The notes beneath the pieces are model-generated. The model worked only from the letters and a program-made list of their open reading frames with translations. It made no database searches and was not told the DNA's origin. A stretch of 64,000 nucleotides of DNA from positions 309,499 to 373,498 of the forward strand of contig JAHLJZ010000019.1 of NCBI GenBank assembly GCA_025602915.1, given 5' to 3'. The stretch comes from Paraphysoderma sedebokerense (taxonomy: Eukaryota; Blastocladiomycota; Physodermatomycetes; Physodermatales; Physodermataceae). This document shows positions 1-11,178 of this stretch, piece after piece; position 1 is the stretch's first letter; each line of letters starts with the position of its first letter. The position numbers and the translations under genes are program-made.

Positions 1-3000
1 AACAAACCTTTGAAACAAGGCAATCCTGATTCCAACATAAGTTCAACCAATTGACAGATTTCAGTGGCGTAAGGGCTGTTTACGGATGAATAGTAATGTT
101 AGACAAAACGAATGAGTTTACGCCATACACTAAGTGAGAGAACATACCGCACTGCCAAATAGGCCTTCACACACAACTCACAAAATCGTTTATATATAGC
201 GGTGTTTCCTCCTCCTAAGACTTGGATCATTTCTGTTGTTAACTTAAATGGCGCACTTTCGAATCCAATACCACCGGGAGAAATGTCCAAAATAAATCCA
301 AAATCGATATGGATAACACGTCCTTCGTCATCAAACATGATATTTCCGTTATGGCGATCTTTGATTTGAAGAAGGTAAAGAATTACACTGTATGCAGCCA
401 GCGATTGGACGAAATTGTTGCGAGCCTTTTGAAATGAGATGGTTTCGGGGGGACCGTATTTGGCGATGAAGTACCTTTTTCATATAACAAGAATAAGGTG
501 AGTGTCAAATAGTGGACAAGACAGAATAATCCTAACTTACTCAAATAAGTTATTAATTCTTTCACGACCAATTATATCTCTGGAGGTCGAGTTTGGAATA
601 ACTTCGATGACACCACACTAATTATGACAGGGAAACGGCAATTATTAGACAGTTGCTTCACTGATTATTTAAAAATGAGTTACTCACCCCAGGAGCTGTC
701 GCAACAACTCTGTAAGGGAATAAATATAGATCCAATCCGACATTCGCAAAGATATTCTTAAACACCGCAATGAGTTGCAGAGCTAATACGTCTTGTCGAC
801 AATCATCTCCAACTTTGAAGATGGCAGATTGCCAAATTTCTTCAGTCGCTTTCTTCTTCTTGGATTCCTCGTCGCCATCTGAATCTTGAATCTGACGTTG
901 AATCTTGAAAGTTGCCAAAAATGGAGCCTTCGTAAACGAATTTTGATGTGTCAGCTAGTGCCTCAGCCAGAGTAGTTTACAATAAGGACAGAACTATATT
1001 TACCTTGGCATGACTTTGCAATGGTCTACCGGAATCGTAATCAATACCAACAACGGTACTCTCTGGATTGGACGGCAAATAAACCCCAACATCCACGGTA
1101 ATTTGTCTCAACTCTTCATCAATCTTTTTCTTCTTTTCTGCTTTCGGTTTTTTAATGTAAGGTTTCAACTTGCCGGAAATTGAAGTGACTTTATTGAAGA
1201 AGGTAAATTCGCGTTCGTAAAAATCCTTGTCCGCACCAGAAAGTGATGATACAATTTTATCAATGATTCGGTCAAACACAGGTTTGAGTTGGTCAGGCTG
1301 GATAAATGTAGATAGAATGGTATCAGCACTCGGTGCTAGAGAAACACAAGCAGTGCGGTGTAGCAACAAACCTCTGTCCCTTCTTCATCTTTGTACATGT
1401 TCGCATTCATATTCCAGATAATTTGATGAGCAAAGACTTGACTAGTCTTTGCGGCACGAACGATGAAATCTTCTGCAAACCCGCTTTTATCAAATCGAAG
1501 CGTTTGCACCACTTGAGGAATGTAGAAGAATGTTAGGTCGAGAGGATATGAAAATAACGATCGCATCGCATATTGAATGACGACTGGGTGCGATTTATAC
1601 GCGGGAGAGAAGTAATTGATGGCTTGAATAGGTGGTATTGGCGACCAAGTGGGAAGGTACTGTATAGACATTGAACCAATTAGATTTGTTCTAGTAATTT
1701 TATATCTACGCCATAGATACCTTCAATTCCGGAGCATCCTTTGTAATGTTTTCTTCAGTCACCAAAAACTGGACAGCTTCCGGACAACTCATCGCCTCTT
1801 TCGTTCTTTGCAATACTAAGGTTTGCAATTCAGATTTTATCGCATCAACGTTGAAACGAGTGAACAAGTGAACAGCCAATGCTGGAGACAAATCCCAAGC
1901 TGTTCGCACATGTTGTTTCCATGAGACCTAAACACAAGGGCGGAATACAGTTAATAAAGCAGAAGCAAAACTTCTTAAAAGTTTAGAGTCTTACGTTTGA
2001 GACGGACTGATTGTATGTCGCCATTACCTCATCGGAGAGACGGAGAGAGTTCGGGCTAAATGGATCAAACCAAGTTGACAACCGAACCATCTCGTGCGCA
2101 AGAAGTAATTGCAACAAATCTCTTCTTTTTTGGAGCGCTACACGGAAGCGAAGTAAATTCACAGATCAAAAACACATCCATTACTGACCATTAATACGCG
2201 AAATACAAACCACCAGCGTGAACTTTCATCCCTTCACTCAACTCACCAACTTCGGGGCCATTTGCTAGGCTCCCAGCAATCGATAAAGTTCCTTCTTTAG
2301 CACTCAATGGCCTACCCTTTTCAGCGTTTCGATCTTGCTTCATGATACTCCAAAACAGAACTAAGGCTTTGATCTCGTCCACGATTTGTTGCTTCGTTCT
2401 GCAACTACTCCAAACTGGAGCCATCTTAAACCAGCTCAAAGCCGCAGTAAATAGCCTGTTTCGGAACATTAAAACAACGACTTCATCTTCGACATTAACG
2501 CTAGTTGATATCTTTAATCCCAGCGACAGTAGTTTAAACCGAGTAGATCTTGATAATGGATGAGTTGATAATATTTTTTCATCACAGCTTTCGAATAGAA
2601 TACTGAATAGCCAATTAGTGAATTCTTTGTTACGAAGGTTACGAGTTTGTTCATATTTGTCGTTAAACCATCGTAAAAGTAGTTCTAGTATCGTCAAATC
2701 CTTTCGGAATAGAGCCAAGCCCTTGAATGATGACTTTGAACCTGAATAAGTCATTTTTTCGGTAAAAGGATTGCGGGACATCATGCTGACATTGAACAGT
2801 GACTTCTGGTGGCGAATTAAATGCTTCCAAGACCTCGCTAGTTCCAACAGAACACGAGGTTCAGATTGAGGATGATACGTCAAGTAGGTTGACCAAGTTT
2901 GAAGCGACAATGACATAGCTGAAGGGGTGAAGAAGTATATCGGAGCCCATACGAGGAAGCGAATAAGGTCGTCATCAGGCTAATGATTTTTAGAGATTAA

Positions 3001-6000
3001 TAAGAGTGGTCGAAACAACGGAAAAATTCAAGGACTGAAAACAAACCTGACTCAAATCCAGCATCAACCATAAAGCTTTATAAACCATCTCTTCGTACAA
3101 AATCAGACCTTCTTCTTTGTCTATTGCCATTCCACGTTTCAACCTATCCAGATACTGTAACACTTCACTTCGGGTGATTGCTCTGGCATCAACTACATCG
3201 GTGTCAATTTGCAAAGGAGAAACTCCGGCTTTCGTGGATGCCATTGAAGTTGAAGCACCGGCGTACAACGATCGTTGAGCCAAATTAAAAATCAAGGTTT
3301 CCAACGAGTCTGAAATATAACGGAGGTTATTGACCTAATTCTGTGATGCCGACACGACAAAAGAGTTATATATGACAGTAAAACATACCATCGAATTTAC
3401 CAAGAACTTTTACGGCCATGTTAACACCAGCATGGCCACCAAGTCCAATTTTTATTCTGTTTTTACAAAGGAAAATAAACCCTTGTAAAACTGCAATGAT
3501 ATCATTGCTATTTCTCTCCACTGCGACTGACAGCCACTTATCGACGAAGGCAGACAATTTGTCATAGACTGATTTTCGATATTCTGTGTCGTCAGGAAGG
3601 GTAATCGTAATTTTATCTTGAGCTGGAGATCCTAATGAAGCTCCAGAAGAGGAAGAAAACGATGATGGAACGGTGGGGATGAGTTCAAACTCATATACGG
3701 GTTCATACTCTTCTCCATCCACGTTTGTTGCAGCCAGTTTCAACAAGTTCAGTAAATCGAGCATGTGGGGGATTAGAACAGGGTTGAAAAGTAAATTTGT
3801 ATGAACAGACAGCACTTTTTCTAATGCATCGATCGCAAAATGATGAATTTTTTGAATGCGGTGGGGAACGCCATAGATCAAGCCAAGCGCAGTTTTGAGA
3901 ATATTAGATTGCGCAGTAGCGGGTGAAACAGTGGAGGAAGATGGCGACGAAGTAGATGGAGAGGATGGTGCATTTGGGATCGATGTGAGAGAGGAGGTAG
4001 AAACGGCGATGAATCGAGCGAAGATGGAGTTGACGAGAACTTCGATACATTTAGACAAATCAGGATTCTGTCGGGAATCGTTGGATACGTAGGGCAACAT
4101 TCCATAAATGTGTTCATTGACCTTATGTGATTCAACATGGTAAATTGATACGAGGAAGATCGCGGCGGGTAATGTAAGATTTTGAATTTCTGGAGTGTTA
4201 GGAATGACCTTCGAAAGGAATTGGCGGTTTCTAGCCAATATCTAAGGAGACGAAGAATATTAGAGAAATGCAGTACAGCCAAATCAACGAACTGAAACAT
4301 ACCGATTCAGCCCAGCCACCAGTCAACACACTGTTCAGTTCGGCATCACTATCCAGACCTTTGACAGTTTTCCACGTTAACAAAACAGGACTGTTGACTG
4401 CCAACTTCCTGATATGTTCCTTCCATCTTTCAGCGAACGAGGTGCTACTATGAAGATCGAACAGAACGATGAAAAACCAGACATTCCGATATAGACTGAT
4501 TTCATCTTCCGACGGATTCTTTGGTAGTGACGCAAGCCTCGAAAGGAGTGGAAGAAGATTTCCAAGATCTTCAAAAGATGGGGTATGCTGCAGCGGAAAC
4601 TATTAGACTCGAAACACAGGACGTAAGATGGGAAGACGACAAACCAAATCACTAATTTCACTTCCTTTACCCTTCCCTACTTCTGCTTGGATCAGCAACG
4701 CTTTATCCACAAAGGTACTCATTACTCCAAACAACAATTTCTTTTTAAATTCCCCATCTACACTTTTACTTAACCTACCAAAACTGTCTAACACGACAGT
4801 GGATAGTCTCGATAAATCTTTCTGTCCCATGTCTTTGCCGCCTCGAACAGTTCCTGAAGCGGCAAGAGCCCCATCCAGAGATGCTGCGGACGGGAGACTA
4901 TAAGGAATGGCGGGCGGCGACAAAGCATTGGCTGACGATGATTTCAGAATCTTGTAGATAGTGCCAAAAAATCCGATGATTTCGCTGAAAACTCTAATGT
5001 CGGAGGTACTTTCTGCAATATCGCTCAAGACTCTGATTATTACTGAGTCATTGACACTAGATAAAGGATTCTGCAGACGTCTCATGAATGTAGACACTGT
5101 CATCTCCGAAATCTGTGCAAAATTTATTTCAAAATAAACATCAAGATGCGACGCGTGAATGGAGAGAAGAGAAAACCGTAGAACTCACCTTAAATGACTG
5201 CATAAGACAAGTAACACTGCCAATTGCTTGAATTGCATTATCAAAAACCAGCTGGGCTTTTAATCTATCACTAATTACCTCTTCATTTTCGTATCGATAT
5301 ATGCTATTAATCAGTGCAAACAACGGGGGCGGAATTGCTCCAGTGTCTTCATCATCCGTACTTTGTCTACGGCCTTTTTCACCAGAAAATGTCACACGGT
5401 GGGCAATTGACCTGAGAGTGCTATTCGATCCGGCGGATGATGTTCTTTGATAAGATGACAAGACATGGGGAGGCTTTATACATTTAGCGAAGGCATCAGC
5501 GGCTGACTTGCGAAGGCGGCTAAGCGTATTCTTGTGCTCTTCTTTTTTCTTCAATGGTCTAAAATGAGGACTATTGCTGGCCTCCGGCACAAGTTCGTAG
5601 AAACTGGCAATCAAAGTTTGCTGAGTGATAAACATCGAATTCGGGTTGATCAGATACTCTTGAAGAACTGGAATCACATTCGATTGAATAGTAGATTGTG
5701 GCAGAACTCTTGAGAGAAGAGAGATCGAGTCAAGTGCAGCGATATGAACCTCTGCTCCGCTATTGCAAGACGACAGAGACGGGTCGCGAAGGATACCGAT
5801 TAATTTTTGAACGTGACTTTCGGCTTGGTTAGATTCTTGAAGATGATAGACACAGAGAGTCGACAATTGCTGACGAGGGGGAACATCGTTACACGCCAGT
5901 TGATAAATACTTGAAAGAGCAAGGCAATAGCAGAAATCTATACTCACCAAAGATACAGCCATCAAAGCTGCGGAAGACTGGTCGGCATCATTGTCTTTGC

Positions 6001-7013
6001 TGCCTTGATTGGCGGTTATGTAATCTTTCTTTTCTCGGAAATACCTATTGGCTAGTTCTAACAATGCTTTCAAAAGTGTTTTCGTGGTCTGATCATTATT
6101 AACGTTTTCAAATTTGGATTGGGTAGAGTGATTTAGAATCCATTGCCAAATAGTATGGAAGTCCGATCGTTTGGTGGACAGGGATGATGTCCGTGAAGGA
6201 ATGACGAGTGATCCAGGCAAAGCAGTTGCCGGGAATCCTGGTGTGAGTGGTGTATAGGGTAGAACTGGGGATTCAGACGATTCAGGATAGTTTTCTCGAG
6301 AACTGCGATCAGTGGGCTCGATATGCTTTGCCAGACAATTCCTCATAAATTTGAGTAGTCGAACGATAACAACATCACTGCTGAAGGAAGATTTATCCCA
6401 GTATTTTGTCATCCTTCGCTTGATTTTGCCGTATTCTTCATCAGTATTGATGGTATTTATATTTTCGTTTATAGCATCAAGCGTATGCTCCTTAATAAAT
6501 TGCTTGATTCTTTCCAACGTGACGTCGAGCTCCTGGGGTGAAATGCGTACACAGGAACCCTCCAATGCACGAAGAAAGCCATTAAAGCAAGGAATAGTAG
6601 ATGAACTAATGGCTTCATCTATTGTAATGATCAAAAATATCTTGTTAGCAATGATTTCTGTATCACAACACCTCAGCCTATCCATATTCAGCCGCCAATC
6701 TCACCCCTCCTACCACAATTTCATTTGAGGACAAGTAATACTCACAATCTTTCGAAGCGAGTTGACTTTCTAGAGCATATAGCGTATCAAAGACGGCTTT
6801 TAAAATGTCAGAAGCCACTTGGTCTGACTGGTTTGCGCTATTTCGAAGAGCGTTGGAAACAACGTCGTAAGCGAATTTGTCCGGGAATTGGGTAGGAATG
6901 GAAGGACACTGCTTGATGAGGTTTGAGATTTCGTTGTACGGTGCAGCCGACGAAGGAGGGAGGGTTGCGATTTCGTTAAGAATTTTTGCGTAAAGTCGAG
7001 GTTTCATTGTCAC
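1..7013 (-). CDS. STT4: Phosphatidylinositol 4-kinase, type III alpha (STT4), C-terminus cut by window edge
   Basis: Phosphorylates phosphatidylinositol at position 4, mainly at the plasma membrane. About 15 exons join on the minus strand: 7013-~6746, ~6700-5189, 5112-4645, 4599-4303, 4241-3389, 3309-3047, 2979-2211, 2137-1995, 1927-1721, 1659-1372, ~1335-1004, 927-688, 617-541, 474-148, 75-<1. About 2,040 residues are present. The long helical N-terminal part is followed by the PIK accessory region and the kinase domain, where [13 protein letters not shown], the catalytic-loop DRHNGN and the metal-binding HIDFGF are legible. The PIK-type stretch [10 protein letters not shown] is also clear. 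Only the last few dozen residues are missing. Two points are unsettled: the first exon junction (6746/~6700) has more than one possible acceptor, and the junction at 1372/1335 is one base out of frame although both flanks are strongly conserved. In-frame ATGs at 7013 and 7007 are both possible starts. Confidence 0.95.
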
Positions 7014-7790
7014 TGTAGGTTTGGGATGAAGGGGTTTCGAAGAGGGATGGATGGGTGTCTGTTTTGACTATGTATAAATTAAATTAGGGGATATTAGGTA
7101 ACAAAAGCACAACAGCAGACGACACTTGATGACGACGGAGAGAAGGGAGGGATGAGGAAGGATATGAAATCAGGATGTTGAAAGTGCTGAAATTGGAGGG
7201 AGGTGGCGGCGGATGATATAAAGTGAATCGTATCACCAACACGACAGCGACGGTGGCTTGGAGAGGAGAGTGGAACGGGCGGAATCTGCGTCGTCAATCA
7301 CTCCGACGAGGATGGTGACGGACTGCCTCACACCGTTAAGCTATACAATTAAATTATCGCCACTTCGATGCTCATATTCGGTGTAATCATTATCTTGATT
7401 TCCTCTATCCTGTATGAATGACTCCTTTTGCCATCCGACTGGCACCTTTCAATGTAGGTTGTAAGTCGCATTTCGCCGAAACAGAGATTGCAAACTGTGC
7501 TGATCTCATAATATGGCATGCTTGACTATTTTATTCATTCATTTATTGATCATTGATAATACGTAGCTGGGACCGCTTGTACCTAAATTGAAGCAAAGTA
7601 CGCGAACTCAGACCAGAAGCGCCATATTAGATTGCATTTGCAACTGTGCATGAACATGCAAATATTTATTGCGAAACGAGATATCTCACTATTGATAAAT
7701 TGATAAGATATGGATAGATGCATATTCATGGATTTTTAAACTGTCATCTGCCTAAGGTTGTGATGAACAGTGGATGCATAAGAATTCAAT
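7014..7790. other. Intergenic: STT4 promoter and 3' flank of the zinc-knuckle gene
   Basis: I see no coding region with family resemblance. An open frame at 7094-7297 on the minus strand is Ser/Pro/His-rich, sits directly upstream of the STT4 start, and looks like purine/pyrimidine-biased 5' flank. No clear terminator or TATA element was identified. Confidence 0.5.
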
Positions 7791-9276
7791 TTAATGCCAG
7801 GGACAAGAACCCTTTCGATTTTTGCAAGGACTACCTTTTTTGGTTAGAGCGCCGCAAGAATCTGTCGCACTAGATGTAACTGGTGTTGGAGTACCAGGTC
7901 TCATTCTATCTGATGAGGAATGATGTGGACAGGAGCCCTTTCGATTTTTGCAAGGAGTTCCCCTTTGTGTCATTGCGCCACAAAACATAGCAGCAGAAAG
8001 ATTGGGTGTCGCGGATACAGACTTATTTTGTGCAATGCCAGTGGAATGCCAGCGACAAGAACCTTTGGGATTTTTGCACGGAGTTCCTTTTTGTGTTATG
8101 GCACCACAATAATTCCCGACAGCAGAAGAAGTCACAGTCGGTTTATCTTCTATATTCGCGGATGTTGCAGAATGCCGGGGGCAGGATCCTTTTCGGTTTT
8201 TGCACGGAGTTCCCTTTTTAGTCAATGCGCCACAATATCCAACACCAACAGTGGAAGTCTCGCCAGAGGTTTTAGCTGTTGTTCCAAGAGTTGCCGAAGA
8301 ATGCCAGCGACAGGAGCCTTTCCTGTTCTTACATGGAGTTCCCTTTCGAGTAATTGCACCACAAAGCGCAACTGCAGAAGACTTTGGCTTATTTCGTGTG
8401 AATCCCACAGAATGCCAACTACAAGAACCTTTCCTGTTCTTGCAAGGCGTTCCCTTTTTAGTTGTGGCACCGCAATACTCCACGCCGGGAACTGAAGGAG
8501 TACCGGAAATTTTAATCGCTGTTTGTGAAGGCACGGAGATGTGGGACGGTTCCTCTTCCTCGGATCTGTGCCAACGACAGGATCCCTTTCGGTTTTTGCA
8601 TGGTGTTCCTTTCTTGGTCATAGCGCCGCACAATTGAGAGGGCGGACAACTGTCACGGGGACTGTCTTCTACGTAACTCACTTCATCGAAATTCGAATGT
8701 GCCATCTGGTCATCATCAGAAAAATCATCGTAATTCATACCAGTAGAGTTCGAATATACAAGTTCGCCATCATCAGAAGAATCGTCGTAATCTTCATAAT
8801 TGGCACCATCATCGTGATTTGAAACTTGGAAGCCCAAGGACTGATCGTCAATAGTAATTTCATCTGGATAATTGTTGCTGTCACTGTCGTCGAATTCCTC
8901 TTCATCACTGCCATCGAAGTAACCGTCAACTTCTTCGTAGTCCGAAGAATGCTGCGAAGCGTCATCAGTGTTTTCTTGTTGCACAGTGTTCACATAATTT
9001 TGATATTTCGAAATAGCCGGGGCAGGCTCTCGATTTTCTTTTTCCTTGCCGCGGTTGTCGGGCGACTCGTTGCGAGTGGACACTACATTAATAGCTTGAC
9101 TGAGTTCACAGTGTTATCAACACAATTACGGCAGTGAACATACCCAATTTTGTTGTATTTTTGCTGAAATTCGTGGTGATTGATGGATTGAGGACGTTTT
9201 TCTTCCTTTCCGCCGGAGGAGGATTGGAGGCATTCCCGTCAATGTTTCGAACACTCAGAACTTGAGGAGCAGGCAT
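7791..9276 (-). CDS. Acidic protein with seven tandem CCCH zinc-knuckle-like modules
   Basis: Two exons, 9276-9144 and 9082-7791, join in phase through a GTATGT...GTAG intron; the start is the ATG at 9276. The product is about 474 residues. The N-terminal third is rich in Asp, Glu and Ser, with runs of acidic residues. The C-terminal two thirds hold seven copies of a 21-residue module with the pattern C-x9-C-x6-C-x2-H, core TKKGTPCKNRKGSC, spaced by variable Ser/Thr-rich linkers of about 15-25 residues. Three Cys and one His in fixed spacing suggest one metal ion per module. Single copies of a similar CxxxTxxGxPC...C..H motif occur in many bacterial and viral proteins, but I cannot name a family with seven. 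Function is unknown; nucleic-acid or protein binding is a guess. The last module ends the protein, so truncation at the 3' end is unlikely. Confidence 0.85.
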
Positions 9277-9407
9277 TATTTGTTATGTTAACAATTGAGA
9301 TGGTTTGCGGCAGTGGATTTCTTGTTATTGAAGACCCGAATATATAGAGGACAACACTAATGGCGTGAGGAGCTCTTGGAGTTCATTAACATCAATTGCA
9401 ACAATGT
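9277..9407. promoter_or_regulatory. Short divergent promoter region with TATA-like element
   Basis: These 131 bases separate the start of the zinc-knuckle gene (minus) from the orphan gene (plus). A TATATAG element at about 9341-9347 lies some 60 bases upstream of the plus-strand ATG at 9408. A short out-of-frame upstream ATG at 9404 would open a ten-codon reading frame. The TATA assignment is inference from position and sequence only. Confidence 0.35.
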
Positions 9408-10016
9408 ATGCCCTTGTATGCCTTACTATATAGGGAATGGATGGATGTCACAGAACTTCCACACAGAATTTACAATAAGCCCGTTGGACTTGTACAGGAC
9501 AAGAGATATGAAGGCTACGTTATATACACGTGTAGTGTAGGGGAAACTGTTAACTATACCGCATTAATACATAGAGAATTGTAAGAACAACCTCATATAT
9601 AACTAAGTACACAGTATTATAATAATGAATATGCAATCATCGCGGGCTGATACTCTGTGTTAGTGGACCTCCATTCGTAATTATAACAGGTAACAATCAG
9701 CCAGAATTCAGCACATACATCAGTTATCTCATTAGCCATTGCCTATTTTTTCTTTCTCTTTTCAGAATGTTGCCCATACTGCCAGGTACATATGTTGTCG
9801 TCCAAAGGGTCAGACGATGTAATTATTAACATGGAATACAGTGGACACGGTGCTGGGGACGATCACAACGACTGGGCGCGACTTTGGATGGTTTATTATA
9901 GCTGTAGCTTGAATTTATCACTCAAAGAAATTATTGTAACGAAATTCGGTAGAAATGGGCTCGTTAGCAGGAATTTACCAACAATGGAAGAATGTCGAGT
10001 GTATAATCCTGCGTGA
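9408..10016 (+). CDS. Orphan Cys-containing protein, three exons
   Basis: I do not recognise this protein. Three exons, 9408-9580, 9664-9689 and 9766-10016, join without a frame break across two introns with GTAAGA...TTAG and GTAACA...TTTTCAG borders. They give about 149 residues. The tiny 26-base middle exon encodes FGPPFVII and links the outer exons in phases 2 and 1. The combination of canonical splice sites, matching phases and a 150-codon open frame is the evidence for a real gene. Visible features are a PPFVIITECCPYC segment, further single cysteines, and an Asp/Gly/His-rich stretch (SGHGAGDDHND). No signal peptide or membrane segment is obvious from the chosen ATG. It is divergently placed 131 bases from the zinc-knuckle gene. 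A start further upstream through another exon cannot be excluded. Confidence 0.55.
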
Positions 10017-10542
10017 CCGTATTACAAATGAATTCAACAGCCCGCGGATGTTTATCATCCACCCATAACACTGATTTGAAAGAGATATCTGTGGAATCTA
10101 CTGTTGCGTAGTTCCTGCTTTACTTAACCGCACGTTGAAGTATGTTTTGACATAACATCACATGGATTTCGTTCCGCTATTATTGAGAAGTGCCGTGGTG
10201 TTGTGAAGTCTTGACTTGTGGATACCCTTCTAGATACAATAATCAGAAAGGGTAATATTTAAATGGAAGATGTGGCTGTAGGAGTATCTTTCGAATCAAC
10301 CTCTCAAAATGAATAGAACTGAGACTCAAACGGAGCACCAAACAATTTTTACAACTTCGGGTCAGCAAGACCATTAGTTATATGCGTCCTTTTATATCTG
10401 TACAATTATATTTCCTGGACCCCCATTCAGCCCAGGAATCGAAGTATCATTCAACTAAATCATTAATTCGACATGAAAATCTCCTCGCCTAGAGTTCAAG
10501 GAGTCGAAAAGCCTGGCCAAAACTAGCAGTCGAGCTGAATCA
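10017..10542. other. Intergenic, convergent 3' ends
   Basis: This lies between the 3' ends of the orphan gene and SPC1. It is AT-rich and I see no gene, RNA or repeat in it. Confidence 0.5.
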
Positions 10543-11178
10543 TTATGATTTTTCATCAACTTCACTGTCACTACTTCCATCAGTCTGATATTCGGCCTTC
10601 TTGGCATCATCCAACTGTACGACCGGTTTCAACCATTGCACCGGATGCTTTCTGAACACTGGCCACGATGGAACGCATACCTGAGTACATCGGTTGTTTT
10701 CAACGAAAAATGAAGGAAGAAAAGTGAGTCTCCAAGATAATCAATTCATATGAAGACAATCTTCAAATAACACATGTCATCCCTGTCCGTAACCTCTCAA
10801 TTCCGGAAACAAAGCCACTGCGATAGCGACTTCGAAGTAGCCGCTACTGCAGTTCGATAGATATCCACACTTGCGGCATTGTCAATGTAAAGAATAATTA
10901 AATCATAAAAATACGCACCAAAGTGCACAGGGCAACACCACCGCCCCATATCATCACAGTCATATCTAACCGTTGCATAACAAATCCAACAATGAACCCA
11001 ACAAGCGAAGCTACACTCAATATCAGTTGGGTCAGGTGCTCCACCTGATGCTGACCGACGAAGTCCTATGTCGATAGTTTGATAGAAGATAACTATTAGA
11101 CCTTGGAGGTGAAACAAGATCAAGAGTAGAAGTGAAGGGAGGTTGATATCTCACTATGTGGGTGTTGAGAGAAAACAT
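10543..11178 (-). CDS. SPC1: Signal peptidase complex subunit 1 (SPC12 family)
   Basis: A small non-catalytic subunit of the ER signal peptidase complex, which removes signal peptides from secretory precursors. Three exons, 11178-11155, 11065-10919 and 10680-10543, are all joined in phase 0 and give 102 residues, the usual size for the family. The N-terminus has IDFVGQ, matching the conserved I-D-F-x-G-Q start of this family. Two hydrophobic segments follow (LILSVASLVGFIVGFVMQ and MTVMIWGGGVALCTL) and then the conserved VPSWPVFRKHPVQWL, the equivalent of the PPWPxxRRxPLxWL signature. The tail is acidic and ends in DEKS. The first exon is only 24 bases, and the intron structure hides the gene from simple ORF scans. 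The family assignment rests on the two signatures plus topology and length. Confidence 0.88.

Noticed and set aside
5905-5945. GTGAGT...TTTCAAG intron-like stretch inside STT4 exon 2
   Set aside because: Removing it (38 bases) breaks the reading frame, while the unspliced frame is open on both sides.
7094-7297. 67-codon minus-strand frame upstream of STT4
   Set aside because: Low-complexity Ser/Pro composition, no motif, and position in the promoter.
7920-8640. Long plus-strand frames opposite the zinc-knuckle repeats
   Set aside because: They mirror the repeated coding sequence of the minus strand; the periodic module exists only on the minus strand.
7791-8640. CRISPR-like regular repeats
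   Set aside because: The periodicity is protein-coding (a repeated zinc-knuckle module with varying linkers), and the window is eukaryotic.
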